From UBA8231 sp036011085 (GTDB lineage: Bacteria > Latescibacterota > UBA2968 > UBA8231): a stretch of DNA of 64,000 nucleotides. The stretch covers positions 1 to 64,000 of the forward strand of contig DASCMS010000057.1 in assembly GCA_036011085.1 (NCBI GenBank), read 5' to 3'. The position numbers were made by a program, and so were the translations under genes. The notes beneath the pieces are model-generated. The model did not search any database and was not told the DNA's origin. It saw only the letters and a list, made by a program, of their open reading frames with translations. The first letter of the stretch is position 1. Every line of letters begins with the position of its first letter. Shown piece after piece: positions 25,074-33,100 of this stretch.

Positions 25074-25691
25074 ATGACGATCTCACGCGCGCAACTGCAG
25101 ATTCACGAAGCCGAAGATGCCCGCCGCGAAGACGGCCTTCGCGTCAAGGGGATTCTCTCCGGTGACGAGGTCGCTTTCCGCGCCCTCGTCGTCGAGTACC
25201 ATCCTCTCGCCTTCGGTCTGGCCTACCGCTGTCTGGGTGATCCCCAGGACGCCGAAGAGGTTGTACAGGACGCCTTCGTCAAAATCCACGGCGCCCTCGA
25301 CGGCTTCCGCGGTGAAGCTTCGCTCAAGACCTGGATCCTGCGCATCGTCTGGCGTCTGAGCCTGAACCGACGGCGGGATCGTGCCCGCAGCGCCTGGCGA
25401 CGGCTCGGCCTGCATCGGTCCACCGACGATGCCGACGCCCTGTTGTCCGACCCGGTGGCCCAGTCGCCTGAGGCCGGCCTGCTGTCCCGGGAGACGAGTC
25501 GCATCGTGCGGGATGTCGTCGACCGGCTGCCGGCGGCATTGCGCGAGGTTATGATACTCAACAGCTTCGAGGAACTCGGCTACGAGGAGATCGCCCGCAT
25601 CCTCGGCATTCCCGTGGGCACCGTCAGTTCGCGCATCTACACGGCGCGGCGCAAGCTGGCCTCGCGTCTGCGCCGACTGGGACCGAAATAA
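25074..25691 (+). CDS. ECF-type RNA polymerase sigma factor
   Basis: 205 residues if ATG 25074 is used; GTG 25059 would add five residues, and an AAGAAGG box lies just before it, so the start is uncertain. Region 2 (about 25-95) includes EYHPLAFGLAYRCLGDPQDA, EEVVQDAFVKIH and GEASLKTWILRI. Region 4 (about 140-200) has LPAALREVMILNSFEELGYE and IARILGIPVGTVSSRI. This is an RpoE-like extracytoplasmic-function sigma. The next gene is a membrane anti-sigma-like protein 19 bp away. Divergent from the OPT/FtsX cassette. Confidence 0.93.
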   Translation: MTISRAQLQIHEAEDARREDGLRVKGILSGDEVAFRALVVEYHPLAFGLAYRCLGDPQDAEEVVQDAFVKIHGALDGFRGEASLKTWILRIVWRLSLNRRRDRARSAWRRLGLHRSTDDADALLSDPVAQSPEAGLLSRETSRIVRDVVDRLPAALREVMILNSFEELGYEEIARILGIPVGTVSSRIYTARRKLASRLRRLGPK

Positions 25692-25710
25692 TGGAGAGGA
25701 AGAGTCACAC

Positions 25711-26064
25711 ATGCTGAATTCGTGGTGGCCCGGTCGTCGCCGGGGTACTGAACTGTCCGCCTTCGCCGACGGCGAACTGACCGGGGCGGCCGCCGACCGG
25801 GTGGCCGAACGCCTCGTGTTCGATGACGGCGTGCGGCAGGAACTGGATCGCATGTACCACACCGACAGCCTCGTCGCCTCCGCCCTGGCGGAGACGACCC
25901 CGGCGCCGGATCCGGGCGTCGCCGCCGATGCTGTTGTGGCCCGCTTGCCCCGGGACATCGGCGTGAAGACGCGCAACTGGACACCCACGGTGGTTGCCTC
26001 GGTCGGATTGCTGGTGACGGCCGGAGTCGCCTTCGCCGGCCTCAAACGACGGGGTTGGGTATGA
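25711..26064 (+). CDS. Membrane-anchored anti-sigma-factor-like protein
   Basis: 117 residues, ribosome-binding site GGAGAGGAAG upstream of ATG 25711. The N-terminal part (RGTELSAFADGELTGAAADRVAERL) matches the helical anti-sigma domain style, and a single membrane helix lies near 94-110 (VVASVGLLVTAGVAFAG), so N-in topology holds the sigma factor at the membrane. The HxxxCxxC zinc motif of ZAS-type anti-sigmas is missing; the protein has no Cys. Its stop overlaps the accD ATG, tying acetyl-CoA carboxylase translation to this gene. Confidence 0.75.
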   Translation: MLNSWWPGRRRGTELSAFADGELTGAAADRVAERLVFDDGVRQELDRMYHTDSLVASALAETTPAPDPGVAADAVVARLPRDIGVKTRNWTPTVVASVGLLVTAGVAFAGLKRRGWV

Positions 26065-26933
26065 ACTGGTTCGAGAGAATGAAGTCGGGGATCCTCACGA
26101 AGATCAAACGTGAAATCCCGGAAGCCATCTGGGGCAAGTGTAAAAAGTGTGGTGAGACCACCTACCAGCACGCCCTCGAGCGCAGTGCCTTCGTCTGCCC
26201 CCATTGCGGCAATCACTTCGCCATGGGGCACGAGCGCTATGTCGATTTCCTCGCCGATTCGGCGAGTTTCGTCGAGTTGAACGCGGGCATCACTACCGCT
26301 GACCCGCTGAAATTCCGCGACCATCGCCGGTATTCGGAGCGGATCCGCGAGGCCCGCAAGAAGAGCGGCATGAACGAATCGGTGCGCACCGGTCTCTGCA
26401 CGATCGGCGGCAATCCGGTTGCCCTGGCGGTGATGGACACACGTTTCATCCTCGGCAGCATGGGTGGCGCCACGGGTGAAAAGATCGCCCGCCTCATCGA
26501 TCGCGCTCTGGAGGATGAAAGAGCCCTCGTCCTCGTCTGCCAGTCCGGCGGAGCACGAATGCAGGAGAGCACCTTCTCCCTCATGCAGATGGCCAAGGTC
26601 AGCGCCCGTCTCAAGCGCTTCGCCGACGCCGGTGGGCTCTACATCGCCGTCCTCACCGATCCGACCTACGGCGGCGTCACCGCCAGCTTTGCCATGCTCG
26701 GCGACGTCACGATTGCCGAGTCCGGGGCCCGCATCGGTTTTGCCGGTCAGGCGGTCATCAAGCAGTTCATGGGGATCGACGAGCTTCCCGAAGGCTTCCA
26801 GATCGCCGAGACCGTCCTCGATCACGGCTTCGTCGACCGCGTCGTCCCGCGCCCCGAGTTGCCGTCGACATTGGCGCGCCTGATCTCTCTGCTCGGCGCC
26901 CACGACAACGAAGCGGCAGCCCGCGCCGGTTGA
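26061..26933 (+). CDS. accD: Acetyl-CoA carboxylase carboxyltransferase subunit beta
   Basis: 290 residues from ATG 26061, which overlaps the anti-sigma stop (ATGA); a TTG six bases earlier is less likely. N-terminal zinc finger with Cys27, Cys30, Cys46 and Cys49 (GKCKKC ... CPHCGNHF), then the crotonase-like carboxyltransferase domain with GGATGEKIARLIDRALE, QSGGARMQEST, DPTYGGVTASFAMLGD and IGFAGQAVI. Transfers CO2 from biotin carrier to acetyl-CoA, first step of fatty-acid synthesis; needs AccA, AccB and AccC from elsewhere. Followed by bioY, which would bring in the biotin cofactor. Confidence 0.96.
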   Translation: MNWFERMKSGILTKIKREIPEAIWGKCKKCGETTYQHALERSAFVCPHCGNHFAMGHERYVDFLADSASFVELNAGITTADPLKFRDHRRYSERIREARKKSGMNESVRTGLCTIGGNPVALAVMDTRFILGSMGGATGEKIARLIDRALEDERALVLVCQSGGARMQESTFSLMQMAKVSARLKRFADAGGLYIAVLTDPTYGGVTASFAMLGDVTIAESGARIGFAGQAVIKQFMGIDELPEGFQIAETVLDHGFVDRVVPRPELPSTLARLISLLGAHDNEAAARAG

Positions 26934-26959
26934 CCATCCTCTCCAGCTGATTTTTCTCT

Positions 26960-27499
26960 GTGACCGCCCGCAGCCTGGTGCCGGTGGCGTTGCTGGCGGC
27001 TCTGACGGCTGTCGGCGCCCATCTGCGCATTCCCCTGCCCTATGTTCCCATCACCCTGCAGGCAGCCGTCGCCTGCCTTGCCGGCCTGTTGCTGGGTCCC
27101 TGGCGCGGCGGGGCCAGTCAACTCGTCTACGTCACGGCAGGGCTCGTCGGTTTCCCCGTCTTTGCCCGGGGCGGTGGGCTGCACTACGTCCTCGAACCAT
27201 CCTTCGGTTACCTGCTGGGTTTCGTCGCCGGCGCCTGCGTCTGCGGTCTCGCTGCCGGGCCGCAACCGGGGTTCCGCCGGGCTCTGATCTCGGCCTGGGC
27301 GGGTATGCTCACCATCTACGCCGCCGGTGTCCTCGTCCTCTACCTGAATCTGCGCTTTGTGGCTGGTACCGATCCCGGCTTCGGCCACACCCTGCAACTG
27401 GGCCTGGCGCCGCTGCCGAAGGACCTGCTGGCCGGGCTGCTCGCCGCCTGGATCGCTGTACGTTTCCGTGGTCAGCTCAGAACAGATTGCGCAGCTTGA
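26960..27499 (+). CDS. bioY: Biotin transporter BioY (ECF-type S component)
   Basis: 179 residues, start GTG 26960 (no strong ribosome-binding site). Five to six membrane helices with BioY signatures: RIPLPYVPITLQAAVACLAG, LLGPWRGGASQLVYVTAGLV, GFPVFARGGG and EPSFGYLLGF. Takes up biotin, alone or with an ECF energising module not seen here. Placed 26 bp after accD, linking cofactor uptake to the biotin-dependent carboxylase. Its last 23 bp overlap the end of the convergent barrel gene. Confidence 0.95.
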   Translation: MTARSLVPVALLAALTAVGAHLRIPLPYVPITLQAAVACLAGLLLGPWRGGASQLVYVTAGLVGFPVFARGGGLHYVLEPSFGYLLGFVAGACVCGLAAGPQPGFRRALISAWAGMLTIYAAGVLVLYLNLRFVAGTDPGFGHTLQLGLAPLPKDLLAGLLAAWIAVRFRGQLRTDCAA

Positions 27500-28832
27500 C
27501 GGTGGTGTAGACCTGCTCGGATGAGAGGCCGAGGTCGGCACGCAGAACGAAGTCGGCGTTCCAGTAGGTCCGCAATCCCCAGCCGGCGGTGACGTGTACG
27601 TCCTGGGGCCGCATTTCGTTGAACCCTGGCTGCACCTGTCCGGTGTCGACGAACAACACGCCGTGCAGTTCCAGATGCTGCTTGAAGGCCACCCCCGTAC
27701 CCAGATGATAACGGGCCTCGGTGTTCGTCAGCACACGGACGTTGTCGGTGAACCGCTGACGGTCGAAGCCGCGCAACGTATCCGAGCCACCCAATCCCTT
27801 GATACGTCGACTGCCACCGATCTCTCCGTAAGCGAATAGCGGCACGGCCCCGCGCAGGGCCTCCACGATCGTCCGGTGGGCGATATTGAGGCGCTTGCTC
27901 CGGGGCCAGTACCGGGCGTCGGTGAAGGTGTACCGCTGGAAGTCGATCTCTTCGAAAAACAGGCTCAGCAGCGAATTGCGCGATGTCTCGTAACTCCATT
28001 CATGAAACACGCCGCGCCGCGGTATCGTCGGGTCGTCGCGCGTGTCCCAGCTCAGGGCCGCGCCGATGAAACCCGTGACGCCGTCGACGACACCGTCGGG
28101 TGTACCCACGTCGAGATAGAAGGACTGAGCCCCCGTTCGATCGACGTCGGTCCGCTCCAGCCCCAGGTCGAATGACATGGTCACCGGTCCATACACATGC
28201 CGCAGCAGGCTGACGAAGAGTCGGGGTTTCTCGAGGATGTAGTGGTAGTAGTCCTCGTCGATGAAGTCGACATGATCGGGGTCCACCAGGTCCCTGTCGT
28301 TGTCGCTGTCATTCGACAGGCCGTAGTAGCGGGCGCGAATGTCTCGCCGGTTGCTGGCGATGAGATTCAGACCGAAGCCGGTGCCGGAGAGATGGGGCAC
28401 TTTCAATCGCAGGTGGGCATTGCGCTTGCCCTCGGATGAACTCACCGAGTGCAGGGTCAGCTTGTAGCGGTACGGTCGGCGACTGTAGTCCGCGATCTGC
28501 ACCCGTGTGCCGTAGTTCCATCCCGTTCCCGGGCTGTAGTACACCACTGGCAGTCCGGTCACGCCATATGGCGTCCCCGCCAGTGTGATCTGTTTGCGCT
28601 TGGCCTTCCACTTGACGGCGTCCACCGTACCCTCTGTCGCCGAGAGTGGGTCAGCCACCGCCGACGCACCGCTGAGAATCGTGCGACCCAGTCCCCGGTC
28701 GCGGCGTTGTGCCGTCGAGTCCACCGACGATGTGTCCGTTGCGGTCCCATGTTGTGACCAGATGGGTGTAGCGACCAGCGCCAGAACAACCAGGATCGCC
28801 GGCAGACTGTGGCGGGATGGTACGCTTCTCAT
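27477..28832 (-). CDS. Omp85/surface-antigen-type outer-membrane beta-barrel
   Basis: 451 residues from ATG 28832. Signal peptide RHSLPAILVVLALVATPIWS, a short N-terminal region without recognisable POTRA repeats, then alternating strands with SWDTRDDPTIPRRGVFHEW and the Omp85-type GGSDTLRGFDRQRF signature (near residue 350), ending in a typical strand YTTVKLRNLF with terminal Phe. Probably an outer-membrane pore or secretion barrel of the 16-strand Omp85 superfamily without POTRA. Begins 5 bp after the surE stop, so cotranscribed. Confidence 0.8.
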   Translation of the reverse strand: MRSVPSRHSLPAILVVLALVATPIWSQHGTATDTSSVDSTAQRRDRGLGRTILSGASAVADPLSATEGTVDAVKWKAKRKQITLAGTPYGVTGLPVVYYSPGTGWNYGTRVQIADYSRRPYRYKLTLHSVSSSEGKRNAHLRLKVPHLSGTGFGLNLIASNRRDIRARYYGLSNDSDNDRDLVDPDHVDFIDEDYYHYILEKPRLFVSLLRHVYGPVTMSFDLGLERTDVDRTGAQSFYLDVGTPDGVVDGVTGFIGAALSWDTRDDPTIPRRGVFHEWSYETSRNSLLSLFFEEIDFQRYTFTDARYWPRSKRLNIAHRTIVEALRGAVPLFAYGEIGGSRRIKGLGGSDTLRGFDRQRFTDNVRVLTNTEARYHLGTGVAFKQHLELHGVLFVDTGQVQPGFNEMRPQDVHVTAGWGLRTYWNADFVLRADLGLSSEQVYTTVKLRNLF

Positions 28833-28837
28833 CGCTG

Positions 28838-29620
28838 TCAGGCTCGCTCGAAGCGTGATCTGTCGGCGGCTGTCGGTGTCGTGTCCAGCTGCAGGCGCAG
28901 GGGGCTGATCGATACAGCTCCGGCCTCGAGGACCTCCGCATCGCCTTTTGCGCTTGCCTTTGTCCACCTGTATCCGGAATAATGATGTACGAGGAGCCCG
29001 TCCTCGGCGCGGCGAAAAAACGAACCGTAACTGGTGTCGGTGACCCTGGTCAGAACTCTGGGCGTCCCTGCGTCGGCCTCCTCCGGGATGTTGACCGAAA
29101 CCAGTCGGGCCCCCTCGGGCAGACCGCCGCTGAGAATCTCGGCGGTGATCTCTGTGGCGATGATGGCCGCCCGCTCCCAGACGGTGGCCAGGGGCTCTGG
29201 GTCGCGATTCCGGTACCAGCCCTCGTATGAGGCCGGGCTCAGCTTCACCGAAAACGCGGCAGCAGGCACACCGGACAGACTGGCCTCGATGGCAGCGCCC
29301 ACCGTGCCGGAACTGAGCAGAAAGGCCAGACCGGCATTCTCACCGATATTGATGCCCGAGACCACGAGCTGCGGCGGCTCGGGAGTCAGGTGATGGATAC
29401 CGACATTGGCGCAATCCGCCGGCGAGCCCTCCAGCGTGTAGGCTTCCTGCCCCAACTGCGACACCGGAGTCAGCCGCAATTGAGCGAAGCGGCTGAGTAT
29501 TTTCGACGACCAGCTGGCCTCACGTGCGGGTACGACGGTACGCACGCTTGCCAGGCCACCCAGCGCCGACAACAGGGGCGGCAGAGCCGGAGATTCGACG
29601 CTGTCATCGTTTGTCACCAA
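28838..29620 (-). CDS. surE: SurE-type 5'/3'-nucleotidase
   Basis: Nucleoside-monophosphate phosphatase of the SurE family. Core motifs: TNDDSVESPAL (metal-binding Asp pair), LEGSPADCANVG, and SGINIGENAGLAFLLSSGTVGAAIEA. The start is doubtful. The only standard codons are TTG 29620 and GTG 29617, both of which cut into the first beta strand. The reading frame continues upstream as KIEPWIL before VTNDD, and GGGAG lies 9 nt before an ATC at 29635, hinting at a rare initiation codon. Otherwise full length (about 260). Coupled to the barrel gene downstream. Confidence 0.88.
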   Translation of the reverse strand: MVTNDDSVESPALPPLLSALGGLASVRTVVPAREASWSSKILSRFAQLRLTPVSQLGQEAYTLEGSPADCANVGIHHLTPEPPQLVVSGINIGENAGLAFLLSSGTVGAAIEASLSGVPAAAFSVKLSPASYEGWYRNRDPEPLATVWERAAIIATEITAEILSGGLPEGARLVSVNIPEEADAGTPRVLTRVTDTSYGSFFRRAEDGLLVHHYSGYRWTKASAKGDAEVLEAGAVSISPLRLQLDTTPTAADRSRFERA

Positions 29621-29709
29621 GATCCAGGGCTCGATTTTCTGTGTCTCCCGTCACCTCGTTCGATCGCGGTAGGCTGGTATATTATCAACAATTTAGCTGT
29701 TCACCAACC

Positions 29710-30057
29710 ATGGACGTCGCTATCTTAGCCGGGTCTTGGTTTGATCCGGCGCCCGGTGCCCGGAAACAGATGGAAAACGCGCAACTTTTGCAGAGCCTGG
29801 AGGCAGTCGCCGGCGAGTTGGCGGTGGAAATCCGTCAGGAGGATCTGGAGGGCAGTTCTGGCGGACTCTACCGCCTGCACGGCCACGCCTGCATCCTCGT
29901 CGACCGGAACCTGTCCGTATCCGAGCGCGTCGACCTGATGGCCCGGTCCCTGGCGCGGCTGCCTCTGGACGGCGTCTTCATGCCACCCACAGTGCGCCAA
30001 TTGTTGGAGAACCGAGCGACACCCCCTCCTGAGGCGTCGGACGCTGAGCGTCCCTGA
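29710..30057 (+). CDS. Conserved small hypothetical protein
   Basis: 115 residues from ATG 29710, or 95 from ATG 29770 (MENAQLLQSLEAVAGEL), which fits better the family pattern I recall: LLexLExLAxxLGIxVRxEDL, then GLYRLHGHACILVDRNLS, ERVDLMARSLARLPLDGVF and PPTVRQLLE. Proteins of this shape occur widely in candidate-phylum genomes without known function. No membrane segment, no Cys pair. Divergent from surE, with an AT-rich TATATTAT stretch at 29679-29686 that may serve as its -10 box. Confidence 0.65.
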   Translation: MDVAILAGSWFDPAPGARKQMENAQLLQSLEAVAGELAVEIRQEDLEGSSGGLYRLHGHACILVDRNLSVSERVDLMARSLARLPLDGVFMPPTVRQLLENRATPPPEASDAERP

Positions 30058-30109
30058 CGCCTGTCGCTCATCCCCCTGCCCCGTCCATCACCCGACTATC
30101 CGATGCCAA

Positions 30110-33100
30110 ATGGTCAGTAGAATCTTCATCTTCGCCCTGCTCTTCACCGGCCTTGCCGTGCCGGCCCACGCCCTGCGGTTCTACGTCAATCAGACCACGG
30201 GGGACGACCGGCGCAGCCACATGGTCGTGCAGGATTCTGACACGCCATGGCGTACGATCACGCACGCGCTGGAGATGGCCCACATTCTTACCCAGGGCCG
30301 CCCGCACGTCATCGACATCGCCGCCGGTTCTTATTCGCCCTCCAGCGGCGAGACGCTCCCCTTCGTCATCAGTCAGACCAACATCTACCTGCGCTCTCAG
30401 GGGGGTGTCGAACTCAACGCGCAAGGCCTGTCGCGAATCATCGAAGTGGCGGTACCCTCCCCCGACTTCATGTTGCGTGACTTCTCGCTCGTCAACGGGA
30501 CCGCCGACCGCGGCGGCGCCGTGTCCTGTGAGAGCTGCTCTCTACGCGTCGTCCACAGCCGGATCCTCGGCAATCAAGCCACTCTCGGTGGCGACGCCAT
30601 CTACGTGGCTGACGGTCGCCTGCAGTTGATGAACAACATCATCCGGATCAATGGCAGTAGCGGCTCGGGGGGAGCCATCATCGAAGCGCGCAACACCTTT
30701 GCCGACACCTCGCAGAGGGACGTGATCCGCAACAATACGTTCTATCTCAACGACGCCCCCTCCATCCTGACCACGGGCAACCGTACCGACATCTCCAACA
30801 ATATCCTCGTCGGCACCCCGGGCGACGCCGTGCCGGCAATCATCGACTCCGCCTCCGGCATCGAACCGCTGGTCCGCTACAATCTTTTCTGGGACACCGA
30901 TATCCTGTATCTGTCCGGGGCTCGGGACTCGGTCAAGGTGGCGCGAACGGTGCGCGACACGCTGACCCTGGAAGAACAGGGCGTGGCCGTGCCCAGCTTC
31001 GTCACCAATGTGCCCGACACGGTGGCCCAGGTCGGCACCCCGTACGAGTTCGACGTCGCTTTCGAGAGCGATGACTCCAATTATAAATTCACTGTCATCA
31101 ACTCCTCTGACATTCCGGTGGGTATGTCGGAGGAGACCATCGAGACCTCCGGTATCCTGAGTTGGACGCCGGATTCGACGCAGACCGGCCAGCATTCCGT
31201 CCGTGTTGAGATCATCGACCAGGGGGCCGGACAGTTCGAATTCCTCAGTTATATCATCACCGTATTCACCGCCGAAGACTTCCCGGACACCACGACGCCG
31301 GGAGACATCATCACCGTGACCACCACACCCGACACTACGGCCGCCACCGACAGTCTCAATCTGATCCTGCCGGTGTTCTCCACCGCCGCCAGTGCCGGCG
31401 GCAACGTCTACGGCGATCCCCTGTTTCTCGATCCCGAGATCAAACGCTTCGAGTTGCAGACCTCGAAGACCCGTATCATCATCCCGACGGGCGACACGGT
31501 CGGTGTACTCGACACTGTGAACACCGTCGCCATGGACGCCGGCAACCCCGTTACGACGTTCAACGACGCGGTTCTGTCCGGCGGGCAGGTGCGCAACGAC
31601 ATGGGCCAGACCGGTGGTCCGACGAACTCCGGCCCGCCCACGCCAGGAAGCTCCTCCGAGCTGGTAGCCACCGTTCTGCCGGACAGCATCGCCATCGAAG
31701 GACAGACCTGGATCTATGATCCGGCGGTGCAGGATACGTCAGGCAAGGCGCAGGGCGATCCTATCATCATCGATCTGCTCCAAGGCCCCTCGACGATGAG
31801 TGACGTCTTCGGCAGCGGCGATGACAAGCTGATTCCCGTCGAGTGGATTCCCGCTCTCGCAGACACCGGCAGCTACCTGGTGGGCCTCTCGTCATTTTAC
31901 ACGGGAGGCAGCGCCCGGCACTACTTCCCCCTGCGGGTGCGCGCCGCCAATCCCCCGCCGCGGGTCACCAGCACGCCACCGACGACGGCTCCCGAGGATG
32001 TGGAACTCGTCTACACGATCGAGGCCGTCGACGACAACGGTGACACGATCTCCTACAGCCTCGACAGTGGCCCCGGGGGCATGACGGTGGACAGCCTCGG
32101 TGTGGTGCGCTGGACACCGTCGCAGTCTGACGTGGACAGCACGTTCACTGTCACCATCGGCCTGACTGACACCGGTGGCGCCAGCAACACCCACACTTTC
32201 ACCTTCGTGGTGGACAATACCAACGACGCCCCCGTGGCGGCGGCCGTGAGCGACACCACCGCCACGGAGGACGTGCTCTTTCAGCTTGCCCTGACCGCCG
32301 TCGACGAGGATCCGGCAGACACGACTTTCACGTTCAGTCTGACCACGGCACCCGACAGTGTTGCCATCGATTCGCTGAACCGTCTCGTGTGGACGCCGGT
32401 GCAGAGTGATGTGGGCGTCCATGCCCTCACGGTTCGGGTCACCGACGCCGGCGGCGCCGTGGACAGCACAAGTTTCGCCCTCACCGTCATCGAGGTGGAT
32501 GACGTGCCGACGATCTCGAGTTCTCCCGACACGACGGCCCCGGAGGATGCGCTGTACGAGTACGCCGTCGAGGCCGTCGACGAGGAAGCCGGCACTCTCA
32601 GTTATTCTCTCGTGACGGCGCCGACGGGCATGACGGTCGACTCACTGGGTGTGGTCTCCTGGACACCGGCTCTGGCCGACACGGGCGCCCACACCGTCGC
32701 CCTTGCAGTCGCCGATCCCGCCGGTCAGACGGTCGAACAGTCCTACCAGCTGCAGGTGCTCGAGGTCAACGACCCCCCGGTGATCCTGGTGCGTAGTCCG
32801 GTGGATACACTGGTGCTGATCGATCCGGGCCAGAGCGTTCAGTTCGATCTCGACAGCGAGGACGAGGAAGGTGACCCGCTGACCCTCCAGTGGCTCGTGG
32901 ACGGTGTGCAGAAATCCACGGCCAGCTCCTTCACCCATCTGGCCGATACGACCTCGGCCGATACGGTGGTCGCCAACCTTACCGATGGCACCAGTACAAC
33001 CTCCACTACATGGATCGTCGATGCCCGCGCCATCGCCAAGGTGTCGGTGGCCACCGACACCGTCGACTTCGGCGATGTGGCTCTCGGCGATACGGCCTCG

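Noticed and set aside
30103..30120. Five-codon upstream ORF overlapping the secreted-protein start
   Set aside because: No ribosome-binding site; such short overlaps arise easily by chance.
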